Below are positions 26,177 through 39,319 of a stretch of 64,000 bases of DNA, piece by piece. Numbering within the stretch: position 1 is the first letter of the stretch; each line of letters begins with the position of its first letter. Where the stretch lies: NCBI RefSeq assembly GCF_905475395.1, contig NC_058338.1, forward strand, positions 39,963,935-40,027,934, given 5' to 3'. The stretch comes from Chrysoperla carnea. Taxonomy: Eukaryota > Arthropoda > Insecta > Neuroptera > Chrysopidae. The notes under the pieces were generated by a model. It searched no databases. It saw only the letters and a list, made by a program, of their open reading frames with translations, and was not told the DNA's origin. The position numbers were made by a program, and so were the translations under genes.

Positions 26177-26794
26177 CCAGAGTGGACCATTTTAATCTAT
26201 AATGGCTAATAGCTTGATTTGTAGCAAAACAATTAAAAAATAAGTTGAATAAATAATGTAGAGTTTGATGGGGGATGTCATGTTCTGACATCGGACTAAA
26301 CCTGGCTGTTCGGATTGTTTTAATAGTCAATTTAGATTCTAACCGATAATAGATAGAATAAGTTGATCGTCATATAAAAGAAAATTAACAATTTTTGTTG
26401 AAAACATTTTTTCGAAAAACGTTAGTTTTCGGAGGTAATGCGACTTAAAAATATGTCATTATTTCATTTAATCGAAAGAAAATACTATTAAAGTTTGGAT
26501 AAACCATTTTTCCGTAGCTAGCGTGTTTTCTTCCGATTAATTGTAATAATAACATATTTTAAGAGCCATATTCCTTCGAAAACTGACGATTTTCGATAAA
26601 ATGGGTTAGATGAAAAATGTTATTTTTTTATGAGGATCAACTTTTTAATTTAAAGTGTTATTCTACCTCTTACCGTTTATGATGTAAATTGGCAATTAAA
26701 GAAACCCAAAGAACTAGCTGTAATCCTATGTCAAAGCATGCTATACCAAAACGAGCTATTAGCCATTATAGAATAAAATGGTCCGTCCTTTATA
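26177..26794. mobile_element. Foldback element, about 618 bp, nearly fully palindromic
   Basis: The outer ends (GTGGACCATTTTAATCTATA and the inverse complement of TATAGAATAAAATGGTCC) pair, and pairing continues inward: GTTAGTTTTCGGAGG pairs with the region of CTTCGAAAACTGACGA, and TTAATCGAAAGAAAAT pairs with TTTTCTTCCGATTAAT. The arms are roughly 300 bp each and diverged, so the element is old. It shares internal sequence with 18593-18930. No coding frame is present. Confidence 0.7.
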
Positions 26795-28845
26795 TATGTA
26801 AATGAATTCCATTACCATTGCAATATGAATGCAACCAGCAATAAGAATCGTATCCATCCGGAGATCAAAAGCTACGAGAAAAATTAACTAATTTATAGTT
26901 ATGAAGATTACAAGGTAATCGAGCGTATTATAATAATAGGTTAGCGTATTATAATAAAAAAAAGTATGTCTAGGAATTGGAATGATTGAAAATTCTATTC
27001 CACGTTGATTACTTGTTTAAATATTACATTCTTGGAATAATGCGCTCAAATCTTAAAATAAAAAGAAATAGCCTATGAAATGACCAGACCATTAAAAATG
27101 GACTATTTTGTATAAGACACATTTATATACTTCAACAGTTTCCAAAATGGTTCCATGGTTTTCCAAAATTCAATGGTTTCCAAAAAGTCGTTTATCGTGG
27201 TTTGTTCTTTTAATAGTAGTTTTATTTGAAGCCAACGGGTATCGTGTGACAAAATGAATTCCCAATAATAATGAATACAGTTTTTACTAATAGTAATTTA
27301 ATAATGGTATATTTGTAAAGGAAACGGAGGTATAGAGTATAAGCTGCAAATAATCCATTCGTTCATTATCAATTTATCAAGAATTTATAAGAAAATAGAA
27401 CAATATTTATTCACATCGAAAATTAATAAGAATGAATCTTTAATTTTCTATAAGTTAATCGTAATAGACAATAAATGAAATTAAAACTTATTTTTTCTTT
27501 TCAAAAATAATGTAAATATAACAATTTAAAAATGAATAAGTATTAATAAATAATTATTAATTTAATAAAATAAGGATTTATAATTTGAAACAAAAAATAT
27601 TTTAAAAAATATTGTAAAAACATTTTATTAAAAAAAATATATAGATATTGTCTTTAGTGAAAATTTTGTATTTTTCAATGCCCTAGTTCCGAAGTGCCGT
27701 CTTTATAGATTAATTCAGTCTGCAGGTGAGCGAATTTTAAATTTGCATAAAAAAACTTTTTTAGTGAATGGGTTCCTCTTTAGTTGTAAGTATAAACGAC
27801 ACCATTTAAGTTGAGATTGTGCATTAACTCGAAAAAAAATTTCGATATAAGCCTAGTTGTTATTACCTATAAGGAATAATATCTAATATGCTTGTAAATT
27901 TTTAAAAATCCCCTATACAGAGTTCTGATCAATTTCTCATCAAACAACTAGAAAATTTTTTCTGAGTTTACTTGAAAAGCAAAGAGTATGAAGAGATATA
28001 GAATCAGTTCCAAGATAACCGACTACCAGCAATTGAAGCACTGAACGCATGGAACTGACAATAGATGATGGAATCCTGCGCAATGAAATAAATTACTTGG
28101 TCGCCTGGAATGATGTGCACGCCTGAATAGACGTTAAATTTTTCTAATCGAATACTTCTCTGCCCCAGCCTGTACATTCAAAGTTAAGAACGGCAATGTA
28201 CACATTAAAGAAAAACTAAAACAACAAGACAGAATAATATATTTTTATTCAAAAAAGTATAAAAATTTATTCTATGATAAATTAAAAAAACAATTTAGCA
28301 TAAAAGTTTTTAAAAGCTTTATAAAAGTTTAAAAATTTTATTTTTCCATTCATATGAAATTATTAATTTTTTTCACAAATAGCACTAACCACCATAAAAT
28401 ACAAGAGAATTAAATTGTTGAAACTAAAGAAAACTTTTATGTTGTGAGTTTTTAAATTTTTTTAAAATTTATTTTTTTAACGTTTAACATTAACATAATT
28501 AATTTATTTCTTCATATACAATATGCTTAGAATTTAACCATTAGTTCTAACAAATTCATTAGATTATAATCATTTTCTTTAAATTTCCGTTCCCTTATTA
28601 ACTAATATTTTCGTTAAAATTAATTGGTTCCAAATAATGTAAAAATCATAAGTGAATATCGTTTTAAATTATTTGTTGAGGACTAAGAGAATTTTTTTAT
28701 TCCAAAAATTGAGGCTCGATTAATATTGAAAAATATTTTTAAAATTAAATACCTATTAAAAATAGCTTGAAATTTGTAACAGCAAATTTAACAGCTTTCT
28801 TTTTTAAATTTATATTTTAACATTAAAATATTTGTTTTCCAATTT

Positions 28846-29134
28846 ACCACTAGTTCGATTTACATCTAAGTATATAACTATCACGAGTATGATAGAGTAC
28901 ATGCGTTAAGCAATGCATCTAAGTAAGAGGTATTATAGATGTTATATGAAATTGAAAAGTAACTTGTATCGTGGCTTCGATGTCTTTTAAGTTAAACAAC
29001 AGTTCTTCTGTTGTATGCCTGCAGAGAGGGGGTCAACATATGTATTTAATACCTCTCACTTAGATGCATTGCTTAACGGATGTATTCTGTGATACTCGTA
29101 ATATTTATGCCTACATGTAAATCGAAATAGTGGT
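28846..29134. mobile_element. Foldback/MITE element, copy 1 (complete)
   Basis: The left arm (ACCACTAGTTCGATTTACAT, then GTTAAGCAATGCATCTAAGT) is the inverse complement of the right arm (ACTTAGATGCATTGCTTAAC, then ATGTAAATCGAAATAGTGGT). The arms are about 100 bp. The right half, from CTTCTGTTGTATGCCTGCAG onward, recurs at 42746-42880, which proves that this is a dispersed element and not a chance hairpin. Confidence 0.78.
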
Positions 29135-31173
29135 ATATTTTTTTTAAAGAATTATATTCCTAAATATTCTCGTACATTTAAAAGCTAGTCAAAATGTGTT
29201 CAAGGATATGAAATTGGTATACATAAAGACCTGAAAATCAATTTTGTGTGTAATTTGAATCAGAAATCGACATGAATTTTTCACAAAGTGCATATAAAAG
29301 GGTTAAAATCTGGTATCATTTTCATTTTCACTCTTATCCAAAAAAAATCACGTGTTTTTCACATTTGACTGACTTTTTCATTTTTATGGACAGTTTTATC
29401 TAAATTATTAAATAATGAGACTGAGAATGTTTTTAATTTATGTATGCTGAAATGTAAAAAGGGCTGGTTTTAATAATTAATTTCTCATAAAAGGCGTATA
29501 ATATCTTTTGATATCGAAACGCCTTAGTTGCAAAAATAATCAGCACTCACTTACTTTCCTGTAAACATCGTCTTAGTATATCAGATCCACCATGGTAAAT
29601 ATTACAATCTGATGGCATTTCTGTAACGCCCGATCAAATAATTCAAAGAATAAAATAATTATTATAATGCACAATAATAAAAAATAAAGTAAATTAAATA
29701 ATAATGATAACACAATTAAAATAAAGCATTATGTTGATTTATTGAAACTTCACATTAACCATATAAATGTAATGATAAATAATTAAATTCAATATCAAAT
29801 AAATAAATAAACGAATAAATAATTTAATGTGCATTATTTTTATTACTAGAATTATTTCGAAATTACTAGAATAATTATTCATTCAATTAATGATAATACT
29901 CATTAAAATTTAAACAAACAATATTTAAATATATTTTTAATTTTAAAATGAAATAAAGCCATTATTGTAGGTAACCTAGGACCATCAGTGTAAGAAAATA
30001 TGTTACATTACAGGGCAAACACTTTTGTTTTCTTGGACAAAAATATGGTGAATACATGTTTGGGAATATAAACTTAGGGAGCACCCATAAACCACGTGAC
30101 CCGACGAAAAGAGGGAAGATCAAAATCAGCGCTGAACTACTCCAGAGGAGAGTGGCAATAAAGTCAATCTACGTTATTTGCTTTATATTTTAATGTGGTA
30201 CCATCATATTTAATTTGAAAAATTGGGTACTTTTATTTCAGAAAATGCAAAATGTCTTCTTAATAAAAAAAACAACGGATCATCCGAGGGGAAAAGTCGT
30301 AGGTGTCAAAAGATGTTGCCTACGAAAAAATCACTTTATTAAACCAAAGAATAAGAATCGGTTAAAAAAAGGTATTTCCATTAAAAAATATATGACTGCT
30401 GATCTTGGAAATACAGCTTAAATACTTTTTTTTAATACCTAGCTTCAAAGGACTACAACATTTTTCATCATCCTTTTCCTATAACTATAGTAATGAATTA
30501 TAAGTAAAATTTTGATTGATTCTAAAAAAGGTAAAATATATAAAATATAATTTTTTTGGAACCAAAAAACCTGGTTAAACTGAATATCTCTGTAATGCTG
30601 TATTATAATTCCCTCCAAAAAATGAGTAGATACGTATTTTTCCGTTTTTTTAAACACACAGATGCGTGATTTTCCAGTTTTCTTTCGAAATATTAAAAAT
30701 AAGACTTTTAATCAGTAAAACATAAAAAATATAATCTTTTTGTTTTCATTTTCATTGGGTATGGGTAGCATTCGGCTACTGACCTATCCCAAATCAAAAA
30801 AAAAACTATGTAACTATATAAAGCAATATATAATACAGAGTTTTCTATCTGTTTATCAAAGAAGTTTTATTTTCTTTATGTCAAAAAGTATAAGATTTGA
30901 TCTGGTTTTAAAATACTTTTTCTTAGAATGTAGAATATCTAACATAATATAAAATAAACACATCAAATTCGTGACATATACTTAATTATAGTAATTATTA
31001 TTTTATACTGAATAATATCTCCATATCTATAAACTTGGTGTTAAGTTATATCTTATATCATAAGTTCAATTCAATTGTTTCAGACATAACCTGTTTGTAT
31101 AATAATTTACATAGGAGTATGATGTAGTAATATAATACAGCTTTTAAATGTCTGTTTCTAGGGCAGTCAAAGT

Positions 31174-31879
31174 GGAATATCTATAACATAAAATTTTAAT
31201 ATGCACATGAAACCTGTGGTAATTCGTGTGTTTATTAAAATTTTCGAACGTGTGACTTGATAAAAAGAATAAATTTTAAGCAAAGTAAGTTCCATAGAGT
31301 TTTATCGAAAATTTTATATTTAGAAACATTTTGTACAAAACAAATAAATCACAATTTCAACATTTTTTTTTTCGACGAAACTATGAGCTTTTTTATCAAA
31401 CTTAATCGAACTTTTGTACTTAGAATCAGTTCTCATTAAAGTATATTGTTGTTGCGTAAGGATGATAAGCAAATGCAATATCTGGATTATAAAATTACAA
31501 AATAGCAATGGAATATCTATATAACATAAAAATTATTATATTAATATGCACCTGAAACCTGTGGTAATTCGTGTGTTTTTTTAAGTGTTCAAACGTGTGA
31601 CTTGAAAAGAAGAATAAATTTTGAACAAAGCAAGTTCCATAGAGTTTTATCGAAAATTTTACATTTAGATACATTTTATACAAAAAAGATAAATCACAAT
31701 TTCAACATTTTTTTTTCGACGAAATTATGAGCTTTTTGAAAATGAAAAACTGTGAGCTTTTTTATCAAACTTAATCGAACTTTTGTTACTTAGAATCAGT
31801 TCTCATTAATGTATATTGTTGTTGCGTAAGGATGATAAGCAAATACGATATCTGGATTATAAAATTAGAAAATAGCATT
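31174..31879 (+). repeat. Tandem duplication, unit about 336 bp
   Basis: Copy 1 runs from about 31174 to 31509 and copy 2 from about 31510 to 31879. Both carry the same series of blocks: GGAATATCTATA, GAAACCTGTGGTAATTCGTG, GTTCCATAGAGTTTTATCGA, and AAGGATGATAAGCAAAT. Copy 2 has an extra repeat of 'gagctttttgaaaatgaaaaactgt'. The copies are highly similar, so the duplication is fairly recent. Frames in it are shadows. Confidence 0.88.
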
Positions 31880-32139
31880 GATTTGTTATCTGCAGACTAC
31901 AAAGTATAGTTTTTTTGCTATAACCATGGATAGTCTAGTCCATAGATGAGAATAATTATAGAGGTTGCATGATTACATGAGACCGTTCCATGCTTTTAAA
32001 AATTAATAAATCATGAACCAGCATAAAAAAGAGTAAACGTATGCTAACTTATCGCAAAGACTCGATCACTTGAAGCCAACCCTGATCGTGGAATGGGCTT
32101 AAAAGATATATTTGAATAAATAACTACAAAAAAATATTG

Positions 32140-32290
32140 TTAGAGGGACAATTCGCCTCGCCGCACCTCTATTTTTACAACAATATAAAGCGATTCGCCT
32201 CGGCTAGTAATGAGGCTTAAAATTTTGAACCTCGCCTCGCCTTGCCTCGTGCGAGACGAAGAGAGGCTGCCTCGTAGCCTCGGTGAAACA
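32140..32290. repeat. GC-richer 'CTCGCCTCG' repeat patch
   Basis: An island with repeated blocks of the type TTCGCCTCG, CCTCGCCTCGCCTTGCCTCG and GAGGCTGCCTCG stands out against the AT-rich surroundings. A related short block (CCTCGACCGAGGCGGAGGCG) occurs near 6435. It is probably part of a mobile element; its borders cannot be fixed by eye. Confidence 0.4.
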
Positions 32291-32944
32291 CTACAACAAG
32301 GTGGATCGCGAAAATTAAATTAACAAAAACGGACATCAGGCAAACCGTCAAAGATTTCTTGATAACAAGCATAAAACTTTAGATTTACATCAAATCAACG
32401 AAAAGTGAAGAGCAAAAATTTTTAATTTATATCAAAATTGAGGAAATAATAGAAGTGCAATAGAAATACGGAAAGTCAGAAATGTGTATAGGGGCTTTAA
32501 AGTAGAAATTCGAATTCGAACAAAGAATAGTATTTATTCTAATACTTACATTAACAAAAACTTCTACAATCTACAAGAAGCTGGCATTTCCTTTTAAACA
32601 ACCTTGTGTGTCTGCTTTATTATTGATGCTATTTACAATAACGCAAAAGCATTTCTCTCTTTAGATAGGACGTTGTTAGCAGCCGCGTTACTATAAACTT
32701 AGTTACACTAACAAATAGTATACCTACAGAGTAGACCATTTTAATCGAAGTTTCAAAATTTTGTAGTATAACAGAAATACAGACACATTTTCAAATCAAA
32801 AGTTTTGAGTTCAAAGAAAGGCATCTATGATTTGATCTGGACCTCCAAAGTCATCTAAAACTTATCTCAGGCTCGTTACTGATAAGTTACCAGGATACTT
32901 CAAATTATGTAGATGTTCCTTATTAAACATATGAATTTTACAAA

Positions 32945-33060
32945 ATTTAAAAACCTCCGACAAATGTTTAGGAGCTACGATGCTACAGACAGTCGCTGTA
33001 ATACACACATCATAAATATAACAGTCCACGTATAACATTTACCCCCCGACGCAAAAAAAG
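32945..33060. mobile_element. LINE 3' tail, copy A
   Basis: The series AGGAGCTACGATG, ACAGACAG, ACACACAT, ATAACATTTACCCCCCGACG matches the order of blocks at 41410-41530 (AGGCGCTACGATG, ACAGACAGACTGACACGC, ATAACACCCCTTT, GGGGTTT). Such tails are common at 3' ends of insect non-LTR retrotransposons. No coding part of the element adjoins it. Confidence 0.5.
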
Positions 33061-34072
33061 TAAACATAGTACAACTTTTATCGGAAACATTTTACGTAAA
33101 TCGAAGAGGTTAGGAAAAAATTGCTTGTAAAAATCTAACTATATATGAAAGTATGATCATTAATTCAATTTCTGAATATACCCGTAGTTTTTTGTAATAA
33201 TATCGTTCCTGAAAACATGTAGTTTAGCGTCAAAAGCGCAGATGTTTATCATGACGATAATTGTTTTATTTATGCTTTGAAACTACAATAACACTTTATA
33301 GTGAACTTTGTAATCGGTAGCGTGCCATAAACAATATGTCGGGTGTCATTGGTTGGCCATCCCTATCCTACAAATGTATATTGCTTATCGATTAAAATAT
33401 TTCAACCTGTATATTGAAGCATTTCGCCTGTATGTAGTCCATTTATGTTCCATGTAGGTCAGTTTATAGACTTTAGAATGAGATATGACTAATGTCTATA
33501 TATAAAATATTTCGTATTATAAAGAGGAAAATCCTTTGTAACAAGCAACTTCCAGAATATTCAAAAGAAGAATTCAAATTGAGTTAGTGATGTGTATTTG
33601 TTGTTTGTTCGTCGTATGTTTGTTTGAATGAATGCACTTTGTTCTTGTTAAAAAAAACTTATTTAGTTTATAAATTGTCTGGATTATCGATTTCTGCTTG
33701 CTTCTTTTATTTTGTATTTAAGATATGGTTTTTGATGTGTATAAAATAGCATTATGAACGTCAAATGTCATTATATATGTTTATACATACAATGAAAGTC
33801 GTTTAAATAACATCATTACTGTACTGCAGCTTTGAAAAGCAGCTTATAACAGCGTATAAAACTTAATATTAAAACTCAGCTTTGGTATCAAGTCAACTTG
33901 ATTTACTTTACATTGTGTTTGTAAATATTGTTAAAATAAGTAAAAATGAGACGTCCTCTATAGCTGTTATGTTAATGACAAACTTTCCAAAAGGTCACAC
34001 TCAATAAGTAACACCTAGTGAAAATATAAGGTAAATTCATGTTTTTAGTTTTCGTGAAAAACGATTGGACTA

Positions 34073-34939
34073 AGAGCCAGCGCCTGCCAGACACACATTA
34101 AAGTATAAAAGCAGAATTTTTTTTTGCGTATTCTCACTGGTGTAGGGACCAATCTTTGGGGGCTACAAACCTTGACTAACGGTTACTTCGGTAGGTAGCA
34201 GGTAATCAGGGGCGCAGTACCCGAGCTCTCTCACGTTAAAGTATAAAAGCTGAAATTCACACAGAGTGTTCAAATGACCATTTTAAGTCAATATTGAAAA
34301 AGACAGATCAATCCGAAGGGGTTAACACTCCCCCAGACGTGGTAGAAGGTCAAATGCAAAAATACACAATTCTTCCATGATTATGAACTTATTTCACTGC
34401 AAGAGTTATTTTATTATTTAAATATGTTCAGTATCACGTACTGAATGTATAAGCACAAAATCCTTACAAAAATAAGCGGGGGAAGTGCCTCCATTTTAAG
34501 GAAAACCGTTTTAGGCTATATCTCCATAACCGTGCGCTTTAGACCAAAAATGGTAATAACTTTTATTGTAGATAATTAAATTACCTACTTTTTTGTAAAC
34601 TAATTTTTTTTGTATCACTAACCGTTTATGGCTTATACAACTATGACGATTTACTTATTGAATATTTGACCGATATGTCTTCTAATGTTAGTTGGATGGA
34701 TTGATATGTCTTTTTCAATACTGACTTAAAATGGTCATTTGAACACTCTGTGTGAATTTCAGCTTTTATACTTTAACGTGAGCGAGCTCGGGTACTGCGC
34801 CCCTGATTACCTGCTACCTACCGAAGTAACCGTTAGTCAAGGTTTGTAGCCCCCAAAGATTGGTCCCTACACCAGTGAGAATACGCAAAAAAAATTTCAG
34901 CTTTTATACTTTAATGTGTGTCTGGCAGGCGCTGGCTCT
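34073..34939. mobile_element. Long-terminal-inverted-repeat element with near-identical 242-bp arms
   Basis: The left arm 34073-34314 and right arm 34698-34939 are inverse complements over 242 bases, with only a handful of differences seen by eye. The ends are AGAGCCAGCGCCTGCC and its complement, and TA flanks both sides (34071-34072 and 34940-34941). Each arm carries an inner direct repeat of 'ttaaagtataaaagc'. The 383-bp core has no good frame. TA flanks suggest a Tc1/mariner-like mover. The near identity of arms suggests recent activity or arm homogenisation. Confidence 0.88.
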
Positions 34940-36949
34940 TACTCTAGATGTTAAAATTGCTAGTTTAAGACGGGTTATTACATTGTATTATAGGGAAACG
35001 ACGGTAAACACAGTAATTTAAGGTAATAGCATAACTCGAGACTCAGAAATGACAGCTGCACAAGAAACTTCCACAGTATTTATTTAAAGCTTATATGTAA
35101 CTGTTCCCATTTAAAAATCGTTCCTGTTTTTGGTTTTTGAGATAATTATCAGAAATTGTATGAAATTTAATATAATTATATCATGCTTGGCAACGTTGCA
35201 CATGTGTTGAAGATATGTCATTGTATTGTTAAAAATAATTTTATTAAAAATTGATATAATTGTAATTTTTTATTAATTTAAATAAAAAATATTTCAATTA
35301 GAAATTTTTTTTTTTGGATTATGATATCATCACTGAACGTAAAATGTCAACATAAAGATTTCAGCGTTGCCAGACTTAATACGTCAACATTCAACTTCTT
35401 TTAAATACATTAAAACTCTTCGAAATTTTAAATATAGAATCTAATAATTAAAACCACTGTTTTAATAAAAAAAAATAGGCAAAAATATATATTTGTATTA
35501 ATTTAAAAATTGGTTCATTTAAAGTTGGCAGAAGGTACATCTTTCTCTGCATTTTACATGGGGCACAGTGAGAGGGGCAATGAAACCCTCTTAAACTTTT
35601 AAAACAATCTCCAGTTCGGTTGAAGAGTTCGGAAAAATTCGGAGAAATGGTACAAGTTTCGGCACCCCCAAGTGGCTTTAGAAATTAGGCTTACAAAAAA
35701 TTAAAAGAAAGAAGATAAATATCTAGTCTAGCTAACGGCCGAAGTCACACGTTGTTTTCTCGTTACCTAACCTCACTTTTTTCACTTCAATTCCCATGAA
35801 TAGAACAAGTTTTCAAAGTTTCCGTCAAAATTGCCACCCTATGCACATATCTACTCTGTCTAAATAAAATCCCGATAAACCCGAGCCTGCATAGGAACTT
35901 TGGAACTTTTTAAATTGGTAAGTTTACTATTAGCCTATATGTAAGAGGTTTCACTTTTAATTTTGGGTTAAGTGACGAAAGTGGTTACATGTGTTCACTA
36001 AATCTTTTTTTCGAAATAAGTTGACACGGTGGGAGTCATGGTGTACCCCTCGTTTTCTTGTGTTGCCTTTCTTCAAGAACTGTTTAGGTCCGTTTTTTTG
36101 CGCTGTGTCTCAAAATTGTCCTGATGTTTGTTGGACAAGGAAAGTTAATATTATCTTCCTCTTTACCACATGTACAATTTGGAAACACAATTCAATGTTA
36201 GCTCGAATTCGAAATGTAGGTTATATTATTATCAACAACTTATTGTTTGACTTCAAAATTTCTAGTCCGTTGATAATTCAAACCAATTTATGTCAATTTA
36301 TAGAATGCATATAGTGTTGTGTTCATACACACATGCATTCACACAAACTAAATGTGAAACCTATTATAATATGGTATATCAAATAACAATAAAAAATACA
36401 TCGCACAGGAGCTACATAGTCTTGGTGAAGTTTCATTGGTCATTATACTACCTACATACAACCTACAATGTCCCCTGCTAGTCGCATTAAGGAATACATA
36501 AAATAACCATTCTTAGGGAGTCCTCAATAACATTTCCTCCGATTTTGATGGTTTTTTTTAATGTTTGTCTTTTTATATATTGTTTAAAATCAAAAACCTT
36601 TCAGAGGGGGAAATAATCTGAAAGGATGAAACGCAATGTCCCGACTGATTCATCGATGCCCAGCCAAAATCGCTAATGATAGAAGTTTGGAATTTCGAGA
36701 GAATATTGATTTTATACTGTAGGTGTCATTTAAGAAAGGGTTTTTCGAAATGCATCCCCTAAAGGGATGAAATAGATAGGGATGATATATGCTATACTAC
36801 AGTAATCCATCTGCGACATATATGTATATTAATTTTAAAGATATCAACACTACTAAGTAGAATTGATGGCAATTGAAAATATTTTTGATAAATCCCGTCA
36901 TCAGTATATCTACAATAACTAGTTTTTCTAACTAAATATTCCCTAAAAT

Positions 36950-37145
36950 TGAACAACATGACCCCCCCCCCCAAAACAGCTCGCATTTCAAAAAAAAGAG
37001 CTGAATCAATATTTTACAAACCCGCATTTCAAAAAAAAAAAAATCTTTGTTTATTTGGTTTTTTTGTTATTTTATTGAAAAACAAAAATGACAAAATCCT
37101 ACGACCCCCCCCCCCCCCCGAAAAAAATTTCTAGATCCGCGCCTG
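36950..37145 (-). mobile_element. Transposon end with poly-C tracts
   Basis: On the minus strand the sequence begins CAGGCGCGGATCTAGAAA and is followed by a long G run. The CAGGCGCGGATC start is typical of hAT-type transposon termini. Two poly-C runs (about 36962-36972 and 37105-37121) and a repeated 'cgcatttcaaaaaaaa' block lie within. The other terminus was not found. Confidence 0.4.
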
Positions 37146-38544
37146 AACATAATTGATAGTAGGTACCAACAGATACAGCAATATCATAAAATTACAAATA
37201 AAAAAATTTTTATTGTTCTCGTATAATTTTCATCTGTCATACCCTAGCAAAACCCTACAGAAATTTAGCAAAATAATCACGACAAATTTGTGTACTCAAT
37301 CATAGTCTAGAAGCCCAGTCATATCCAACCATATGAACATCACCTGAGTTTTTTATGTGTTTTTTGCGCTGAAGTATATCAAAATTTTACAAAAGTGAAA
37401 ACAAAGGTCAATCAAAAAGGTCTTTTATATATATTTTTTTTTGTGTCTGTAATCGTTTTCGAGACAATCGTGATTAAAAAACTTTTTATGATAAGTAACC
37501 ATTTCGAATTTGTGGCCGTAAAGTTTTTGAAAAAATGTTTCGAACAAAAGTTGTTAAGATTTTAACGAGAACACAAATTATGCCCAAAAACCATTCTTTT
37601 GAAGCAGATCGAATTTTCGAATAAAACTTACTTTTCGTTTAAATGCCAACGACTTTTGTACGTAATTTTTTTTTTGAAAACTCAACGTAGCCCAAATTGG
37701 AAATGGTTTCTTATAGTAGATAGAAAGTTTTTTATTAAAATAAGATATTTGCAATAATTTAAAATTAAGGCTTTAAAATGAAATAAATCTGTAATTACGC
37801 TTCGGGATTTTTTTCAAGATGTGCTCAAAAATTATTTTAGGATTTGGCAAGCTCACAAATTATGTTATTTAACTAATATATAATGCAAGCTGCTTACAAC
37901 CCAAGTTTTAGTATAACTTAACTTAACTTTCAGTCACTTTAATCTCAATTTTAGCTCCATATTCTGTCAAAATAAAGAGTGTTCCAATGATCAAGCGATT
38001 TCATAATAAATTGATTTGGAAGTCTATGAAATTCAACAATTCTATGTTATTGAATGTGAAACAACCGGAGGGCTTTCTCATGCTCATCATGGTCATTATT
38101 ACTAAAATACAATGGCAAAGAAGAGAACAGTTAGCCAGTAACTCCCTTCAATAGTAATGGATAAGCACAACAGTATAACATTTCTATTGTCAAGTCATCA
38201 CTTCGTCTAATACACCAATGGATGAATTATTTGAAAAGGAAATAATGTATGTTGTTACACTACATACAGTTAATTGTCCGGTGCTGTCAATGTATATAAA
38301 CACAGCAAAATTAGTAAGTGCGCTATTTAGAAAGCTGGACTTTTTAAGAAATAGTATCTTGAAGTCAAGATTTGTGAGGGCCATCAGAATTTATCCAGTT
38401 TGTACATTTCATTCCACACTAGTTATAAAAGTTTATTTTTTACTTTATTGTATTATAAATATAATAAAGTATTGCGATCGAAAAAAATTAGATATCGAGG
38501 TTTCAACGGAAATACATATTTTGAGGGTCCCTGATTGCAAAAAA

Positions 38545-39228
38545 GTGGTTTTTAAAAAATGTTGCGTCCGTCGGTATGTCGGTATGTCTGTAACCAAGCT
38601 GGACCCTTCAATTTTCAACCGATTTTTCTTAAGCTCGATACATAGATTCAGTTTGGTCATAATTCCAGACGATTTTTTCATTTTTTCCCTAGGCCTTTTT
38701 CCAAGGGTACTTCCCTCTGGGTCAAAACAGGATTTTAGGGGTTTTCTCAAAAACAGCTCTAACCGTTATTTCGATTAAACTTGGCACAATCCCAGACCTT
38801 AAGGTGTTCTTAGGATTGGTATAAACCACATATCCGGAAAAATTCGAGAAGGCCCACACCCTAAGGAAAACCTTTTCAAATACAGGAAAATGGGATTTTC
38901 TAGGGAGAGGCTGAGGAGACTGCAGAAAAACTTCGTATCAGGGTTTATATCAACAAAGTCCTAGATTTGATATAACTCTCCTCTGGGACCCCTCCCCCTG
39001 AAGCCGTGGAACTGGAGGGGATGATGTTTAACTGAGCCATCGGCGTAGGTCCTTGTACCAGGAATTCAGCCTTTTCCCCTGAATCTTTCCTTCGAAGATC
39101 AACCGAAGTATTTCATATCTCTCTCCACTCATTATATGTCCAATATACCTTAGTTTGCGCTCTTTGATTGTCAGCATCAGCTCTTTGTTTTTCTGCATTC
39201 TATTGAAAACTTCTTTCTTAGTCGGTGT
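38545..39228 (-). pseudogene. LINE remnant: C-terminal reverse-transcriptase-polyprotein fragment plus 3' tail
   Basis: On the minus strand, codons from about 39228 down to a TAA at 39028-39030 read as a peptide with TIKERKLRYIGHIMSGERYE and LIFEGKIQGKR, the conserved C-terminal tail of the polyproteins of insect non-LTR retrotransposons (a pattern of the form KRRKLxxxGHxxRGExYExLxxIxxGKIxGxR). No upstream reverse-transcriptase motifs are seen, so it is 5'-truncated, as is usual for LINE insertions. The sequence at 38545-39027, including a 'tcggtatgtcggtatgtctgt' stretch and 'ccaagggtacttccctctggg', may be its 3' untranslated part. A frame of 186 codons in the opposite direction at 38218-38778 is judged accidental. 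Confidence 0.65.
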
Positions 39229-39319
39229 TTCTTAGTCTTTCGATCTAGGTGTTTCTTAGTCTTTCGATCCAGGTGTTTCTTACTCTTTCGATCTCCCGTG
39301 TTTCTTTCTCTTTCGATCA
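39225..39319 (+). repeat. Tandem repeat, 24-bp unit, four copies
   Basis: The unit GTGTTTCTTAGTCTTTCGAT plus four bases starts at 39225, 39249, 39273 and 39298, with small changes in later copies. It abuts the LINE remnant. No coding role is apparent. Confidence 0.85.

Noticed and set aside
35991-36314. 107-codon plus-strand frame
   Set aside because: No family pattern, followed by overlapping AT-rich frames; probably accidental or repeat-derived.
38218-38778. Longest plus-strand frame of the gene-poor region, 186 codons
   Set aside because: It runs through a dispersed repeat and the 3' tail of a LINE, has no domain pattern, and overlaps a 101-codon frame on the other strand.
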